Shown here piece after piece: positions 1 to 7,240 of a stretch of 22,469 nt of DNA. Position numbers and translations under genes: made by a program. The DNA is from an uncultured Collinsella sp. Lineage in GTDB: Bacteria; Actinomycetota; Coriobacteriia; Coriobacteriales; Coriobacteriaceae. The notes beneath the pieces are model-generated. The model was not told where the DNA came from, did no database searches, and saw only the letters and a program-made list of their open reading frames with translations. Where the stretch lies: NCBI GenBank assembly GCA_900552185.1, contig URYT01000006.1, forward strand, positions 1-22,469, written 5' to 3'. Within the stretch, counting starts at the first letter, position 1. Every line of letters starts with the position of its first letter.

Positions 1-503
1 CCCGCCTGGCCTATGCGCTGGCGGCCGATGAGTGCGACATTACCCTGCCCGAGCTGGCGCAGCTGTGCGACGTGTTCTACATCGGCGGCACCAAGTGCGG
101 CGCTCTGTGCGGCGAGGCCGTGGTGTTTTGCGGCATGCACGCTCCGGCGCACCCCATTCCGCGCATTAAGCAGCACGGCGCGCTGTTGGCCAAGGGCCGC
201 CTGACGGGCGTGCAGTTTGAGGCTCTTTTTACCGATGGCCTGTATTTTGAGATTGGTCGACAGGCGATTGAGACGGCCCAGGCGCTACGTCGTGTGCTGC
301 ACGAGCGCGGTTACCAGTTCTTTTTGGAGACGCCCACAAACCAGCAGTTTGTGATCCTGCCCAACGAGGATATGGCCCGCATTCGCGAGCATGCCTCGAT
401 TGAGTACTGGGAAAAGTACGATGAGACCCACACGGTGGTGCGCTTTTGCACCAGCTGGGCCACGACGCAGGAGGACATCGACGCGCTGGCGGCTGTCCTG
501 TAG
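1..503 (+). CDS. Low-specificity threonine aldolase, C-terminal part (5' truncated by window)
   Basis: This reading frame is open from the window edge (first full codon at 3) to a TAG at 501-503, so only the last ~166 residues are present. The PLP-lysine region reads YIGGTKCGALCGEAVVF, with the Schiff-base lysine codon at 93-95, as in the beta-eliminating lyase / threonine aldolase family. The C-terminal domain (TNQQFVILPN, then VVRFCTSWATTQEDIDAL) also fits. These enzymes cleave L-threonine or L-allo-threonine to glycine and acetaldehyde in the cytoplasm. A strong terminator follows, so this is the end of a transcription unit. The true start and any upstream operon partners lie outside the window. 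The substrate preference between threonine, allo-threonine and other beta-hydroxy amino acids cannot be read from this part. Confidence 0.88.
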   Translation, partial: RLAYALAADECDITLPELAQLCDVFYIGGTKCGALCGEAVVFCGMHAPAHPIPRIKQHGALLAKGRLTGVQFEALFTDGLYFEIGRQAIETAQALRRVLHERGYQFFLETPTNQQFVILPNEDMARIREHASIEYWEKYDETHTVVRFCTSWATTQEDIDALAAVL

Positions 504-521
504 CCTGATGTAATGACGAGG

Positions 522-565
522 GGCCGCCTTGCGCTTGGTTTGGCGCAGGGCGGCCTTTGCTTTTT
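522..565 (+). terminator. Rho-independent terminator after threonine aldolase
   Basis: A 13-bp stem (522-534 with 543-555, one G-U pair) closes a short T-rich loop and is followed by TTTGCTTTTT. It starts about 20 bases after the aldolase stop. The ribosome binding site of the next gene overlaps its 3' edge, so that gene probably relies on readthrough or on a promoter inside this gap. Confidence 0.85.
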
Positions 566-580
566 GGGGAGAAGGGTTGT

Positions 581-1171
581 ATGACCGAGATGTCCGAGCC
601 GACGATTCGCCTGGCGACGCCCGATGACGCATCGGCGTTGCTTGCCATTTACGAGCCGTATGTGCGCCAGACGGCGATTACCTGCGAATACGAGGTGCCG
701 AGCGTTGAGGAGTTCGCCGGGCGTATTGAGCGTACGCTCAAGCGCTATCCGTATTTGGTGATGGAGTTGGACGGGCGTCCGGTAGGCTACGCCTATGTGA
801 GTCCGCTCAACAGCCGCGAGGCATACGACTGGTCGGTCGAGACATCGATCTACCTGGCGCGCGACATGCGCCACGGCGGGCTGGGCCGCAAGTTGCACGA
901 TGCGCTCAAGCAATGTCTGATCGCGATGGGCATCACCAACATGTGCGCGCTCATCGCCGTGCCGCACGACAAGGACGATGAGTATCTGACGCATAACAGC
1001 CAGGACTTCCATGCCCATATGGGGTATCGCCTGGTGGGTGCCTTCGACCGCTGCGCCCAAAAGTTCGGTCGCTGGTACGACATGTGCTGGATGGAGCTAG
1101 TCCTAGCCGAGCGCACACCCAACCAACCCAAGCCAACCTGGTTCCCCGACCTCCCCAAACCTACCATTTAG
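581..1171 (+). CDS. GNAT acetyltransferase, phosphinothricin acetyltransferase-like
   Basis: The product is 196 residues. The ATG at 581 is chosen because GGGGAGAAGG lies just upstream; an in-frame TTG at 557 falls inside the terminator tail and is less likely. The protein starts with the GNAT opening (IRLATPDDASALLAIYEPYV) and has the Pat/Bar-subfamily block TAITCEYEVPSVEEF. The acetyl-CoA binding turn is RDMRHGGLGRKLHDAL, and the C-terminal part reads HAHMGYRLVGAF followed by KFGRWYDMCWME. Family members transfer acetyl from acetyl-CoA to small amines, such as phosphinothricin or methionine sulfoximine analogues. The real substrate is unknown. The last ~20 residues are Pro/Lys-rich, and their codons run into a palindromic repeat (1158-1192), so the C-terminus may have been altered by repeat insertion. 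The gene converges on the GntR gene downstream. Confidence 0.85.
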   Translation: MTEMSEPTIRLATPDDASALLAIYEPYVRQTAITCEYEVPSVEEFAGRIERTLKRYPYLVMELDGRPVGYAYVSPLNSREAYDWSVETSIYLARDMRHGGLGRKLHDALKQCLIAMGITNMCALIAVPHDKDDEYLTHNSQDFHAHMGYRLVGAFDRCAQKFGRWYDMCWMELVLAERTPNQPKPTWFPDLPKPTI

Positions 1172-1192
1172 GGACAGGTTTTTTGGCAGGTT
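1158..1192. repeat. Small palindrome with GGGACAGG loop
   Basis: Arms AACCTACCA (1158-1166) and TGGCAGGTT (1184-1192) pair with one mismatch around a loop containing GGGACAGG. The palindrome overlaps the last codons of the acetyltransferase and the stop codon of the convergent GntR gene. Related hairpins lie at 10566-10598 and 15728-15755. It may act as a terminator for one or both strands. Confidence 0.6.
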
Positions 1193-1913
1193 AGCCGATG
1201 GGCTCAGTGTATTTGGCGCGGTCGGTGCGTTGGATGCGCTTGGAGACATGGAGCGGGCGGCCGTCGGTGTCGTAGACGTAGTCGGTGATCAGGATCAGCG
1301 CCTGCCCGCGCTCAACGTTGAGCAAAAACGCTTCGTTTTGCGAGGCATAGCACACCTCAAAGGTCTTATGCCCCTGTGCCGGCGCGCGATGGAATTCCTG
1401 GCGCAGCGTGGCGTAGAGCGAACCGTTGATATCGCGGTCGATGAGTGCCTCGAAGCTTGGCGGCAGATAGGTGGTCTCCAGGCACAGCGGCGCATCGTCC
1501 AGATAACGCAGACGGACAAGTTTGACGAGCTTGCTGCCCACGGCGGCGTCAAAGAACTTAGCTATGCTGCCGGCCGCCTTGGCAAAGCCCGAGTCCACGG
1601 TGCGCGTGGTGGGCTTCATGCCCTGGCCTTCGACCTGCTTGGTATAGCTCGAAAACACCAGGTTGTTCTCGTGGAGCGCGGGCGTGTCGGCCACAAAGGC
1701 GCCACGCCCGCGCTCGGTGCGCACCAGGCCCTCATCAACGAGCACCTTAAGGGCGTGGCGCACGGTGCTGCGCGACAGCCCCGATTCGTCCATGAGCTCC
1801 ATCTCGGACGGCAGCTTGTCTTCGCGCGCGTAGACGCCGGCGGCGATGCGGTCACGCAGCATGCCCGCCAAGCGCTCGTATTGGGCCAGTCTCTTTTTAG
1901 ATGAAGCGTTCAT
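1191..1913 (-). CDS. GntR-family regulator, HutC/UTRA subfamily (regulator 1)
   Basis: The product is 240 residues. A winged helix-turn-helix occupies about residues 10-75, with the GntR signature DKLPSEMELMDESGLSRSTVRHALKVL and wing LVRTERGRGAFVA. A UTRA ligand-binding domain covers about 95-235 (KLVKLVRLRYLDDAPLCLETTYLP, then ITDYVYDTDGRPLHVSKRIQRTDRAKY). UTRA domains usually bind sugar phosphates or related effectors. The gene is divergent from the SIS-domain deglycase at 2120, and the 206-bp gap carries two copies of TGTATSTARCTTGTAT, one next to each start. That arrangement suggests autoregulation and control of the deglycase. It is a paralogue of the GntR protein at 10691-11410. The effector is inferred to be a phosphorylated sugar-amine; repression or activation cannot be told from sequence. 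Confidence 0.92.
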   Translation of the reverse strand: MNASSKKRLAQYERLAGMLRDRIAAGVYAREDKLPSEMELMDESGLSRSTVRHALKVLVDEGLVRTERGRGAFVADTPALHENNLVFSSYTKQVEGQGMKPTTRTVDSGFAKAAGSIAKFFDAAVGSKLVKLVRLRYLDDAPLCLETTYLPPSFEALIDRDINGSLYATLRQEFHRAPAQGHKTFEVCYASQNEAFLLNVERGQALILITDYVYDTDGRPLHVSKRIQRTDRAKYTEPIG

Positions 1914-1923
1914 GCGATCAACC

Positions 1924-1939
1924 TGTATCTAACTTGTAT
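1924..1939. promoter_or_regulatory. Candidate GntR operator, copy A
   Basis: TGTATCTAACTTGTAT begins 11 bases upstream of the GntR regulator 1 start. It matches the site at 2063-2078 in 14 of 16 positions with identical internal spacing (TGTAT repeated every 11 bases). A short dyad, TGTATTCAATACA, follows at 1957-1969. Its position suits autorepression. Confidence 0.55.
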
Positions 1940-1956
1940 TCGAGTCTAATCAAGCA

Positions 1957-1969
1957 TGTATTCAATACA
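1957..1969. promoter_or_regulatory. 13-bp dyad TGTATTCAATACA
   Basis: This is a perfect inverted repeat of TGTATT around a central C, within the divergent GntR-SIS intergenic region. It reuses the TGTAT half-site of the flanking candidate operators and may be a third binding site for the same regulator. Confidence 0.4.
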
Positions 1970-2062
1970 ACAACAAAACCGCTGGTAGCTAGTTATCAAA
2001 AACCGCATCAGCAAAATGTCTAAGACAAATATAGCATACAACTAGTCGACATAACCAAAACA

Positions 2063-2078
2063 TGTATGTAGCTTGTAT
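2063..2078. promoter_or_regulatory. Candidate GntR operator, copy B
   Basis: TGTATGTAGCTTGTAT lies about 40 bases upstream of the SIS-domain gene start at 2120. With copy A it brackets the divergent promoter region. The core GTATGTAGC also matches sites in front of the transporter, the PTS operon and the second GntR gene. Confidence 0.55.
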
Positions 2079-2119
2079 GCCTGTGATGAGCATCAAACGA
2101 GAAGAAAGGCTGATGCACG

Positions 2120-3112
2120 ATGACTACTCAGGAACAGGTTAAGGACGTCGTCTCCCAGGTTTTGGCCGACAAGGCAGACAAGGGCGGCATCAAGCGCGTC
2201 GTGTGGATTGGCGCCGGCGGATCCAACGGCGGCAACTATCCTGCCCAGTACTTTATGGAGCACGAGGCCACGCAGGTCGTGAGCTCCAGCTACACCAGCA
2301 ATGAGTTCGTGCACGCCACGCCCGCCTATGTCAACGAGAACACCCTGGCCGTCGTCGTGTCCATGCGCGGCACCAAGGAGACCATCGTCGCCGCCCAGGT
2401 CGCCAAGGACCACGGCGCCAGCACCATCGCCATCTATGTCGACGAGTCCGGCCTCACCGAGGTCTGCGACTACAAGATCCAGTACGACAGCCTAGCCGTC
2501 GACGAGTCCTGCATGGGCCGCACCAACTCCGCCGTCGTGACCATGATCGCCATGGAGCTCACGCAGCAGACCGAGGGCTATGTCGAGTATGAGACCGCTA
2601 TGGCCGCCTTCGACCTGGTCGACCCCATCTATCGCAAGGCCGTCGAGTACACCCGTCCGCTCGCCGCCAAGTGGGCCGAGCAAAACGCCGACAAGCCCTG
2701 CATCAACGTCATGGCTCAGGGTCCGCTCTTTGGTGCTGCCTACGTCTTTAGCATCTGCAACGTGCAGGAGATGCTGCAGATTGACTCCTGCACCATCAAC
2801 ACCTGCGACTTCTTCCATGGCCCCTTCGAGATCCTGGACAAGCGTACCTCGCTGTTCCAGCTCATCAGCGTCGGCCGCAGCCGCTGCAACGATGAGCGCG
2901 GCATCCGCTTCGTCAACCAGTACGGTGGCGAGCGCGTCTATCAGCTCGACGCCAAGGAGCTCGGCCTCAATGACATCAAGGACAGCGTGAGCGAGTACTT
3001 CAACCACCTGATCTTTGCCCCGATCCTCAACAATGTGTACATGCGCGCGCTCTCTGCCGTCACCCACAAGGACTACATGACGCGCCGCTACATGTGGAAG
3101 CTGGACTACTAG
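2120..3112 (+). CDS. SIS-domain sugar-amine-6-phosphate deglycase, FrlB/GfrF-like (copy 1)
   Basis: The product is 330 residues with two SIS domains (about 20-165 and 185-310). The first phosphosugar-binding loop reads WIGAGGSNGGNYPAQYF. A Glu (217, in VQEMLQ) precedes a His (233, in DFFHGPFEI) by 16 residues. That spacing matches the catalytic Glu/His pair I recall for FraB (Glu214/His230) and the corresponding pair in E. coli FrlB. The C-terminus TRRYMWKLDY also resembles the FrlB ending ERRYYGGLVEY. Such enzymes hydrolyse fructoselysine-, glucoselysine- or fructose-asparagine-6-phosphate to glucose 6-phosphate and the amino acid. The ATG follows AAGAAAGG by ~10 bases. A second paralogue ends the PTS operon at 7409-8392. 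Which substrate each copy takes is not determined. A glucosamine-type isomerase role is less likely given the family-specific ending. Confidence 0.82.
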   Translation: MTTQEQVKDVVSQVLADKADKGGIKRVVWIGAGGSNGGNYPAQYFMEHEATQVVSSSYTSNEFVHATPAYVNENTLAVVVSMRGTKETIVAAQVAKDHGASTIAIYVDESGLTEVCDYKIQYDSLAVDESCMGRTNSAVVTMIAMELTQQTEGYVEYETAMAAFDLVDPIYRKAVEYTRPLAAKWAEQNADKPCINVMAQGPLFGAAYVFSICNVQEMLQIDSCTINTCDFFHGPFEILDKRTSLFQLISVGRSRCNDERGIRFVNQYGGERVYQLDAKELGLNDIKDSVSEYFNHLIFAPILNNVYMRALSAVTHKDYMTRRYMWKLDY

Positions 3113-3149
3113 GGGATAGAGCGGCCTAACAGCTCGATGTCCTCATAAG

Positions 3150-3211
3150 TTGCGGTGGAATAGTTCCTGTTGGGGGCTTGAAGCCTCTATTTAGGAACTA
3201 TTTCACCGCAA
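3150..3211. repeat. 62-bp palindrome downstream of SIS gene
   Basis: Two 19-bp arms (3150-3168 and 3193-3211, one G-U type difference) enclose an inner hairpin GGCTT-G-AAGCC at 3175-3185. It begins 37 bases after the deglycase stop. It has no clear T-run, so it may be a dispersed palindromic repeat that also helps end or stabilise the transcript. Confidence 0.7.
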
Positions 3212-3219
3212 TCGCCAAA

Positions 3220-3250
3220 TGATCCGCTGGGGACGGAGGAAAACGGATCA
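3220..3250. repeat. Small palindrome with GGGGACGG loop
   Basis: Arms TGATCCG (3220-3226) and CGGATCA (3244-3250) surround a loop with GGGGACGG, and CTTTTCC follows. The loop resembles GGGACAG in other hairpins of this window although the stem is unrelated. Together with the palindrome at 3150-3211 it fills most of the gap before the transporter gene. Confidence 0.55.
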
Positions 3251-3274
3251 CTTTTCCGCTCGCCGATTTGTGTC

Positions 3275-3303
3275 TTGAAAAATGTATATAACGACTATAA
3301 CGT
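3275..3303 (+). promoter_or_regulatory. Candidate promoter and operator of the EamA transporter gene
   Basis: A possible -35 TTGAAA (3275-3280) and -10 TATAAC (3296-3301) are separated by a short 15-base spacer. The spacer contains GTATATAAC (3284-3292), the same 9-mer found inverted before the second GntR gene at 10643-10651. TATAACG is directly repeated at 3287-3293 and 3296-3302. A repressor bound here would block the promoter. Confidence 0.5.
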
Positions 3304-3342
3304 AGTGTGAAACATATTGGAAACAATACCGAGGAGGCTGCG

Positions 3343-4425
3343 TTGAAGAAAAGCAATCTGGGCTATGTGCTGGTGCTGATCGCCGCGCTTATGTGGGGCA
3401 GCATCGGAATCTTTGTAAACGGCATCTCAGCCATGGGCGTTTCGTCCCAGAGCATGGCTGCCTTTCGCTTGTTGGTCGGAGCGCTTGTCTTGGCGCCGGT
3501 CCTGATGTTTATGGGCTGCCGTCCGGGTGAGGGGTCTACCGTGGCTCAGGGTCCCCTGGCGCTATTCAAGGCAAGCCCCAAAGAGCTCGTCCCCTGCGCA
3601 CTTGTCGGTATCGTCGGCTTGGCCGTCGCCAACACCTGCTATTACGAGTGCATGGGCGAGGTGGGTATGTCTACGGCCTCGGTGCTGCTCTACACCTCGC
3701 CGGTGTTTGGCGTCATGCTCGGCCGCGTGCTTTATCGCGAGGACGTGACCCCCAACAAGCTCGTTGCCATTGTCTTTAACATCGTTGGCTGCGTGCTTGC
3801 GGTGACCAATGGCGACCTTTCCGGTTTTCATTTTTCGGTTTGGGGCGTCACGTCGGGCGTGATTGCAGGCCTTTGTGGTGCGTCGCTCGCGGTGTTTAGC
3901 CGGATAGCAACCAAGACGGTCCACCCGCTGGCTGTCACGTTTTGGGGCTTTGTTTTTGGCGGTGCGGTTATGGCGGCTATCGCGGCTCCGTGGCCGGATG
4001 TCGCCGCGGCAATGTCGCCACAGCTGCTGCTGCTGTTCCTTGGCTTTGGACTCATCCCCACAGCCGTGGCTTACATCTTATATATGCAGGGTCTGTCCAT
4101 GGGGCTCGAGACATCGAAAGTTCCCGTCGTAATGTCTTTCGAGACGGTCGTTACCGTACTGGTGGGCATTGGTGTCTATGCCGAGCCCGCCGGCGTGATC
4201 AAAGTCCTGGGCATCGTGCTGGTGCTCGCGTCCATCCTGATTATGAACACCGACTTCTCCAAGCTGCGCAACAGTGTGTTTGTCGGTCATGTTGTTGAGA
4301 GCATGACCTTTAAGCCCAACGCGTGGTGGACGGAGAAATCGCAGGACATGGATCTGTTTAAGGAGCGCACCGGCATTGCGCTGGAACCCACCGTACAGGA
4401 AAGCCCCTGGTACTTCGTGCGATAG
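3343..4425 (+). CDS. EamA/DMT-superfamily transporter
   Basis: The product is 360 residues if it starts at TTG 3343, which has a strong GAGGAGG five bases upstream. An in-frame GTG at 3307 lacks such a site and would place the binding site inside the coding region. Two EamA repeats of about five membrane segments each are visible: the first opens LGYVLVLIAALMWGSIGIFVNG, the second begins around VWGVTSGVIAGLCGASLAVFSR. DMT proteins of this type move amino acids, metabolites or sugars across the inner membrane. A soluble tail of ~60 residues follows the last helix (from about TDFSKLRNS to ESPWYFVR), longer than usual. Position between the deglycase and the PTS operon, and the shared upstream motif, suggest a role with sugar-amine use, for example export of the released amino acid. 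That role is inference. Confidence 0.85.
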   Translation: MKKSNLGYVLVLIAALMWGSIGIFVNGISAMGVSSQSMAAFRLLVGALVLAPVLMFMGCRPGEGSTVAQGPLALFKASPKELVPCALVGIVGLAVANTCYYECMGEVGMSTASVLLYTSPVFGVMLGRVLYREDVTPNKLVAIVFNIVGCVLAVTNGDLSGFHFSVWGVTSGVIAGLCGASLAVFSRIATKTVHPLAVTFWGFVFGGAVMAAIAAPWPDVAAAMSPQLLLLFLGFGLIPTAVAYILYMQGLSMGLETSKVPVVMSFETVVTVLVGIGVYAEPAGVIKVLGIVLVLASILIMNTDFSKLRNSVFVGHVVESMTFKPNAWWTEKSQDMDLFKERTGIALEPTVQESPWYFVR

Positions 4426-4510
4426 AGGATTGCGCGCAGGGTCTGACCTCGGGTTATCCAGCCAGCGCCGGCCTACCCGGCCCCAACGTTTCGAGTACGT
4501 TAAACCCGTC

Positions 4511-4538
4511 AACGGTCGATTTTCACCCGCGAACGGTC
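4511..4538. promoter_or_regulatory. Direct repeat AACGGTC upstream of PTS operon
   Basis: AACGGTC occurs at 4511-4517 and 4532-4538, 21 bases or two helical turns apart, directly before TATACT (4541-4546). The spacing suits a dimeric DNA-binding protein on one face of the helix. No regulator can be assigned. Confidence 0.35.
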
Positions 4539-4565
4539 TTTATACTAATTAGCAATATCCGCAAC

Positions 4566-4592
4566 GTATAAGACGTTATAATGACCATAACG
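4566..4592 (+). promoter_or_regulatory. PTS operon -10 region with overlapping candidate operator
   Basis: A consensus -10 TATAAT sits at 4577-4582. It is overlapped by AGACGTTATA (4571-4580), a 10-mer identical to 10639-10648 upstream of the second GntR gene, and flanked by GTATAAGAC (4566-4574) and CATAACG (4586-4592). Overlap with the -10 fits repression by a GntR protein. No good -35 is visible. Confidence 0.55.
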
Positions 4593-4608
4593 AAAAGGAG
4601 GAGGCAAG

Positions 4609-5532
4609 ATGAATCAGATCATTCTCGCATCTCATGGCGGCCTGGCCGCAGGCGCCAAAGACACGCTCGAGATGGTTCTCGGCGACGTGTCGAACGTCCA
4701 CGTCGTGTCGCTTGCTCGTGACGACAAGGAGCCCATCACCAATAAGGTGGACGCCATGATCGCCACGTTCAACACGGACGACACCGTCTATGTGCTGACC
4801 GATATGCTCGGCAGCTCGGTCAACAACAACATGGTCGAGCTTTCCAAGAACGGCACGAAGTTCACGGTTGTCAGCGGTTTCAACATCCCGCTGGCGCTCA
4901 CGCTCGCTATGAGCCCCGTCCCCGTCAAGGGCGCTGAGCTCGCGGCCCTCATCAACGAGGCCCGCACCGGTCTGACCAACCCCAACGCGCCGGTCGAGGT
5001 CGCCGCGGCTCCCGCCAAGAAGGCCAAGGCGTCCCGTCACAGCTCCGGTCCCGCCAAGATCGTCCTCGCACGTCTTGACTACCGTCTGCTGCACGGCCAG
5101 GTCGTCTTTACCTGGACCACCAAGGTTCAGGCCGAGCGCATCATCGTCGTCGACAACGCTGCCGCCAACGATGACATCAAGAAGGGCGCTCTTAAGCTTG
5201 CCAAGCCCCAGGGCGTGCGCCTGAACGTCTTCACCGTCGAGCGTGCCCTCGCCAAGATGGACAAGCTCAACACCCTCGGCGAGCGTGTCATGTTCGTCTT
5301 TGGCAACACGGCCGAGATGCTGCAGTTCTGCCAGGGCTACAAGCTCGACGCCATCAACCTGGGCGCCACCGCCAACCACGACGGTGCCGATCAGGTCGGC
5401 GGCAAGGACAGCTCCGTCTTCCTCGACGCCACCCAGAAGGCCGACGTCAACCAGCTGCTCGACATGGGCATCAAGCTCTACGTCCAGCAGACCCCTACGT
5501 ATCAGAGCGTCGACATCGACGCCAAGCTGTAA
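4609..5532 (+). CDS. Mannose-family PTS EIIA-EIIB fusion protein
   Basis: The product is 307 residues; the ATG has AAAGGAGGAGG just upstream. The IIA domain spans about 1-130 (opening MNQIILASHGGLAAGAKDTL) with the phosphorylatable His9. An Ala/Lys/Pro-rich linker (about 130-148, AAAPAKKAKASRHSSGPA) joins it to the IIB domain (about 149-305). That domain has KIVLARLDYRLLHGQVVFTW with His162 as the second phosphorylation site, as in mannose/sorbose-type IIB domains. It carries phosphate from HPr to IIA, then to IIB, then to the sugar entering through IIC/IID. Both active histidines are intact. It is the first gene of an operon with IIC (36-base gap) and IID. Linked FrlB-like deglycases suggest a glycated amino acid substrate, like the Gfr system of Salmonella, although mannose-family PTSs also take hexoses, hexosamines and sugar acids. 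Confidence 0.93.
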   Translation: MNQIILASHGGLAAGAKDTLEMVLGDVSNVHVVSLARDDKEPITNKVDAMIATFNTDDTVYVLTDMLGSSVNNNMVELSKNGTKFTVVSGFNIPLALTLAMSPVPVKGAELAALINEARTGLTNPNAPVEVAAAPAKKAKASRHSSGPAKIVLARLDYRLLHGQVVFTWTTKVQAERIIVVDNAAANDDIKKGALKLAKPQGVRLNVFTVERALAKMDKLNTLGERVMFVFGNTAEMLQFCQGYKLDAINLGATANHDGADQVGGKDSSVFLDATQKADVNQLLDMGIKLYVQQTPTYQSVDIDAKL

Positions 5533-5568
5533 TCAACCAGGCTTTTGCCTGACTGAAAGGAGAAGGGT

Positions 5569-6363
5569 ATGAATACGTTCATCAGTGCGGTGCTCGTCGG
5601 CCTCGTCGGCGTGTTCTGCATGTGGGACTCCCGCCTGCTCGGTCGTCTTAACTTCGAGCAGCCCCTCGTTGGCGCTACGCTCGTCGGTCTGCTGCTGGGC
5701 GATGTGCCCACCGGCCTTGCCGTCGGTGCCGCCGTCGAGCTCGTGTCCATGGGCCTGGTGCAGGTCGGCGCCGCCGTTCCGCCCGATATGGTCCTGGGCG
5801 GCATCGTGGCCGCTGCCTTCGCATGCCTGACCGATGCTTCCGCCGAGACCGCCATGACGATCGCCATCCCGGTCGCCGTCCTGGGCCAGCTCCTCGGCAT
5901 CGTGTTCCGTTCCATCATCGCCGCCCTCACCCATGTGGCAGATAGCGCGATCGATAACGGAAAGTTCAAGACCGCTTACCGTATGCACATCTGCGCCGGC
6001 TCCGGTCTGTACGCCGTCATGTACTTCCTGCCGATCTTCCTCGCCGTCTTTGTTGGCACCGACCTGGTCCAGGCCATCGTCAACATGGTTCCCGAGTGGC
6101 TGTCCACTGGTCTTAACGTTTCGACCAAGATCATGACCGCCTACGGCTTGGCCCTGCTGCTCACCATGATGATCAAGAAGGGCATGACTCCGTTCCTGTT
6201 CATCGGTTTCCTGCTCGCCGCTTACCTCAACCTGTCCGTCATCGCGGTCGCTCTGATCGGTGTGTGCCTGGCTGTCGTCTTCATGGGCTTCAAGTTCAAC
6301 GGTTCCCATGCAGCCGCCGGTGTCGATTCCGACTACGATCCGCTCGAAGACGACGAAGACTAA
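5569..6363 (+). CDS. Mannose-family PTS EIIC membrane component
   Basis: The product is 264 residues; GAAAGGAGAAGGG precedes the ATG. The frame reads as a polytopic membrane protein typical of EIIC-Man/Sor: MNTFISAVLVGLVGVFCMWDSRLLG at the N-terminus, then LVGATLVGLLLGDVPTGLAVGAAVELVSMGLVQVGAAVPPD, the conserved family block. Later helices include TAYGLALLLTMMIKKG and FLFIGFLLAAYLNLSVIAV. The cytoplasmic C-terminus is short and acidic (DYDPLEDDED). With IID it forms the transmembrane channel through which the sugar passes as it is phosphorylated by IIB. The stop codon is followed immediately by the ribosome binding site of IID, so the two are translationally close. Confidence 0.93.
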   Translation: MNTFISAVLVGLVGVFCMWDSRLLGRLNFEQPLVGATLVGLLLGDVPTGLAVGAAVELVSMGLVQVGAAVPPDMVLGGIVAAAFACLTDASAETAMTIAIPVAVLGQLLGIVFRSIIAALTHVADSAIDNGKFKTAYRMHICAGSGLYAVMYFLPIFLAVFVGTDLVQAIVNMVPEWLSTGLNVSTKIMTAYGLALLLTMMIKKGMTPFLFIGFLLAAYLNLSVIAVALIGVCLAVVFMGFKFNGSHAAAGVDSDYDPLEDDED

Positions 6364-6376
6364 GGAGGAACACACT

Positions 6377-7210
6377 ATGGCAACCGCAACCAAGGACGTG
6401 TCCCTGAACAAGAAGGTCAGCCAGTTCTTCTGGCGCTCCTGGGCCATCCAGGCCTCTTGGAACTACGAGCGTCAGATGAACATGGGCTTCCTCTACGGCA
6501 TGGTTCCCACGCTCGATCGCCTCTATCCGGATGAGTCCGACCCCAAGCAGCTCGCTGCTAAGAAAGAGGCTTACCACCGTCACATGGCGTTCTACAACTG
6601 CACCCCGCAGACGAGCGCTTTCATCCTGGGCCTCGCCGCCTCCATGGAGGAGGAGTACGCCAAGGATCCCGAGAACTTCGATCCCGATTCGATCAACGCG
6701 GTCAAGACCTCCCTCATGGGTCCGCTTTCCGGCATCGGTGACTCCTTCTTCCAGGGCACCATCCGCGTTATCGCCTTTGGTCTGGGCGTTCAGCTGGCTC
6801 AGCAGGGCTCCATCATGGGCCCGATCCTGGCCATGCTCATCTCCATCGTCCCCTCTGTGCTGATCACTTGGTTCGCAGCCAAGATGGGCTATCAGGGCGG
6901 CCACGAGTACCTGAGCAAGCTTCAGGGCGGCGACCTCATGGAGAAGCTCATGTATGTCTGCGGCATCGTGGGTCTTATGTCCGTGGGCGGCATGATCGCC
7001 ACGCTGATCGGCGCCACCACCCCGCTGCAGTTCGCTGAGGGCACCGTCGTGATCCAGGACATCCTGGACGGCATGATGCCCCAGATGATCTCTCTCGGCC
7101 TCACCGGCCTTATGTACTGGCTCATCAAGAAGAACGTCAACACCGGTTGGCTTCTCGTGATCGCCATCGTGGGCGGCATCGCCCTCTCCGCGGCCGGCAT
7201 CCTGGCCTAG
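6377..7210 (+). CDS. Mannose-family PTS EIID membrane component
   Basis: The product is 277 residues. The ATG at 6377 is preceded by TAAGGAGGAACACACT, in which TAA is the IIC stop. The N-terminal cytoplasmic part has the family block FFWRSWAIQASWNYERQMNMGFLYGM, and a middle block reads SLMGPLSGIGDSFFQGTIRV, both characteristic of EIID-Man. Several hydrophobic helices follow, up to the C-terminal LLVIAIVGGIALSAAGILA. EIID exists only in the mannose/sorbose/fructose-type PTS and works in a complex with IIC. After this gene the operon has a 198-base gap with two palindromes before the second deglycase, so deglycase expression may be set separately. Confidence 0.93.
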   Translation: MATATKDVSLNKKVSQFFWRSWAIQASWNYERQMNMGFLYGMVPTLDRLYPDESDPKQLAAKKEAYHRHMAFYNCTPQTSAFILGLAASMEEEYAKDPENFDPDSINAVKTSLMGPLSGIGDSFFQGTIRVIAFGLGVQLAQQGSIMGPILAMLISIVPSVLITWFAAKMGYQGGHEYLSKLQGGDLMEKLMYVCGIVGLMSVGGMIATLIGATTPLQFAEGTVVIQDILDGMMPQMISLGLTGLMYWLIKKNVNTGWLLVIAIVGGIALSAAGILA

Positions 7211-7240
7211 TCGCGAACAAGCGTCTAACCGCTTTCCCCG

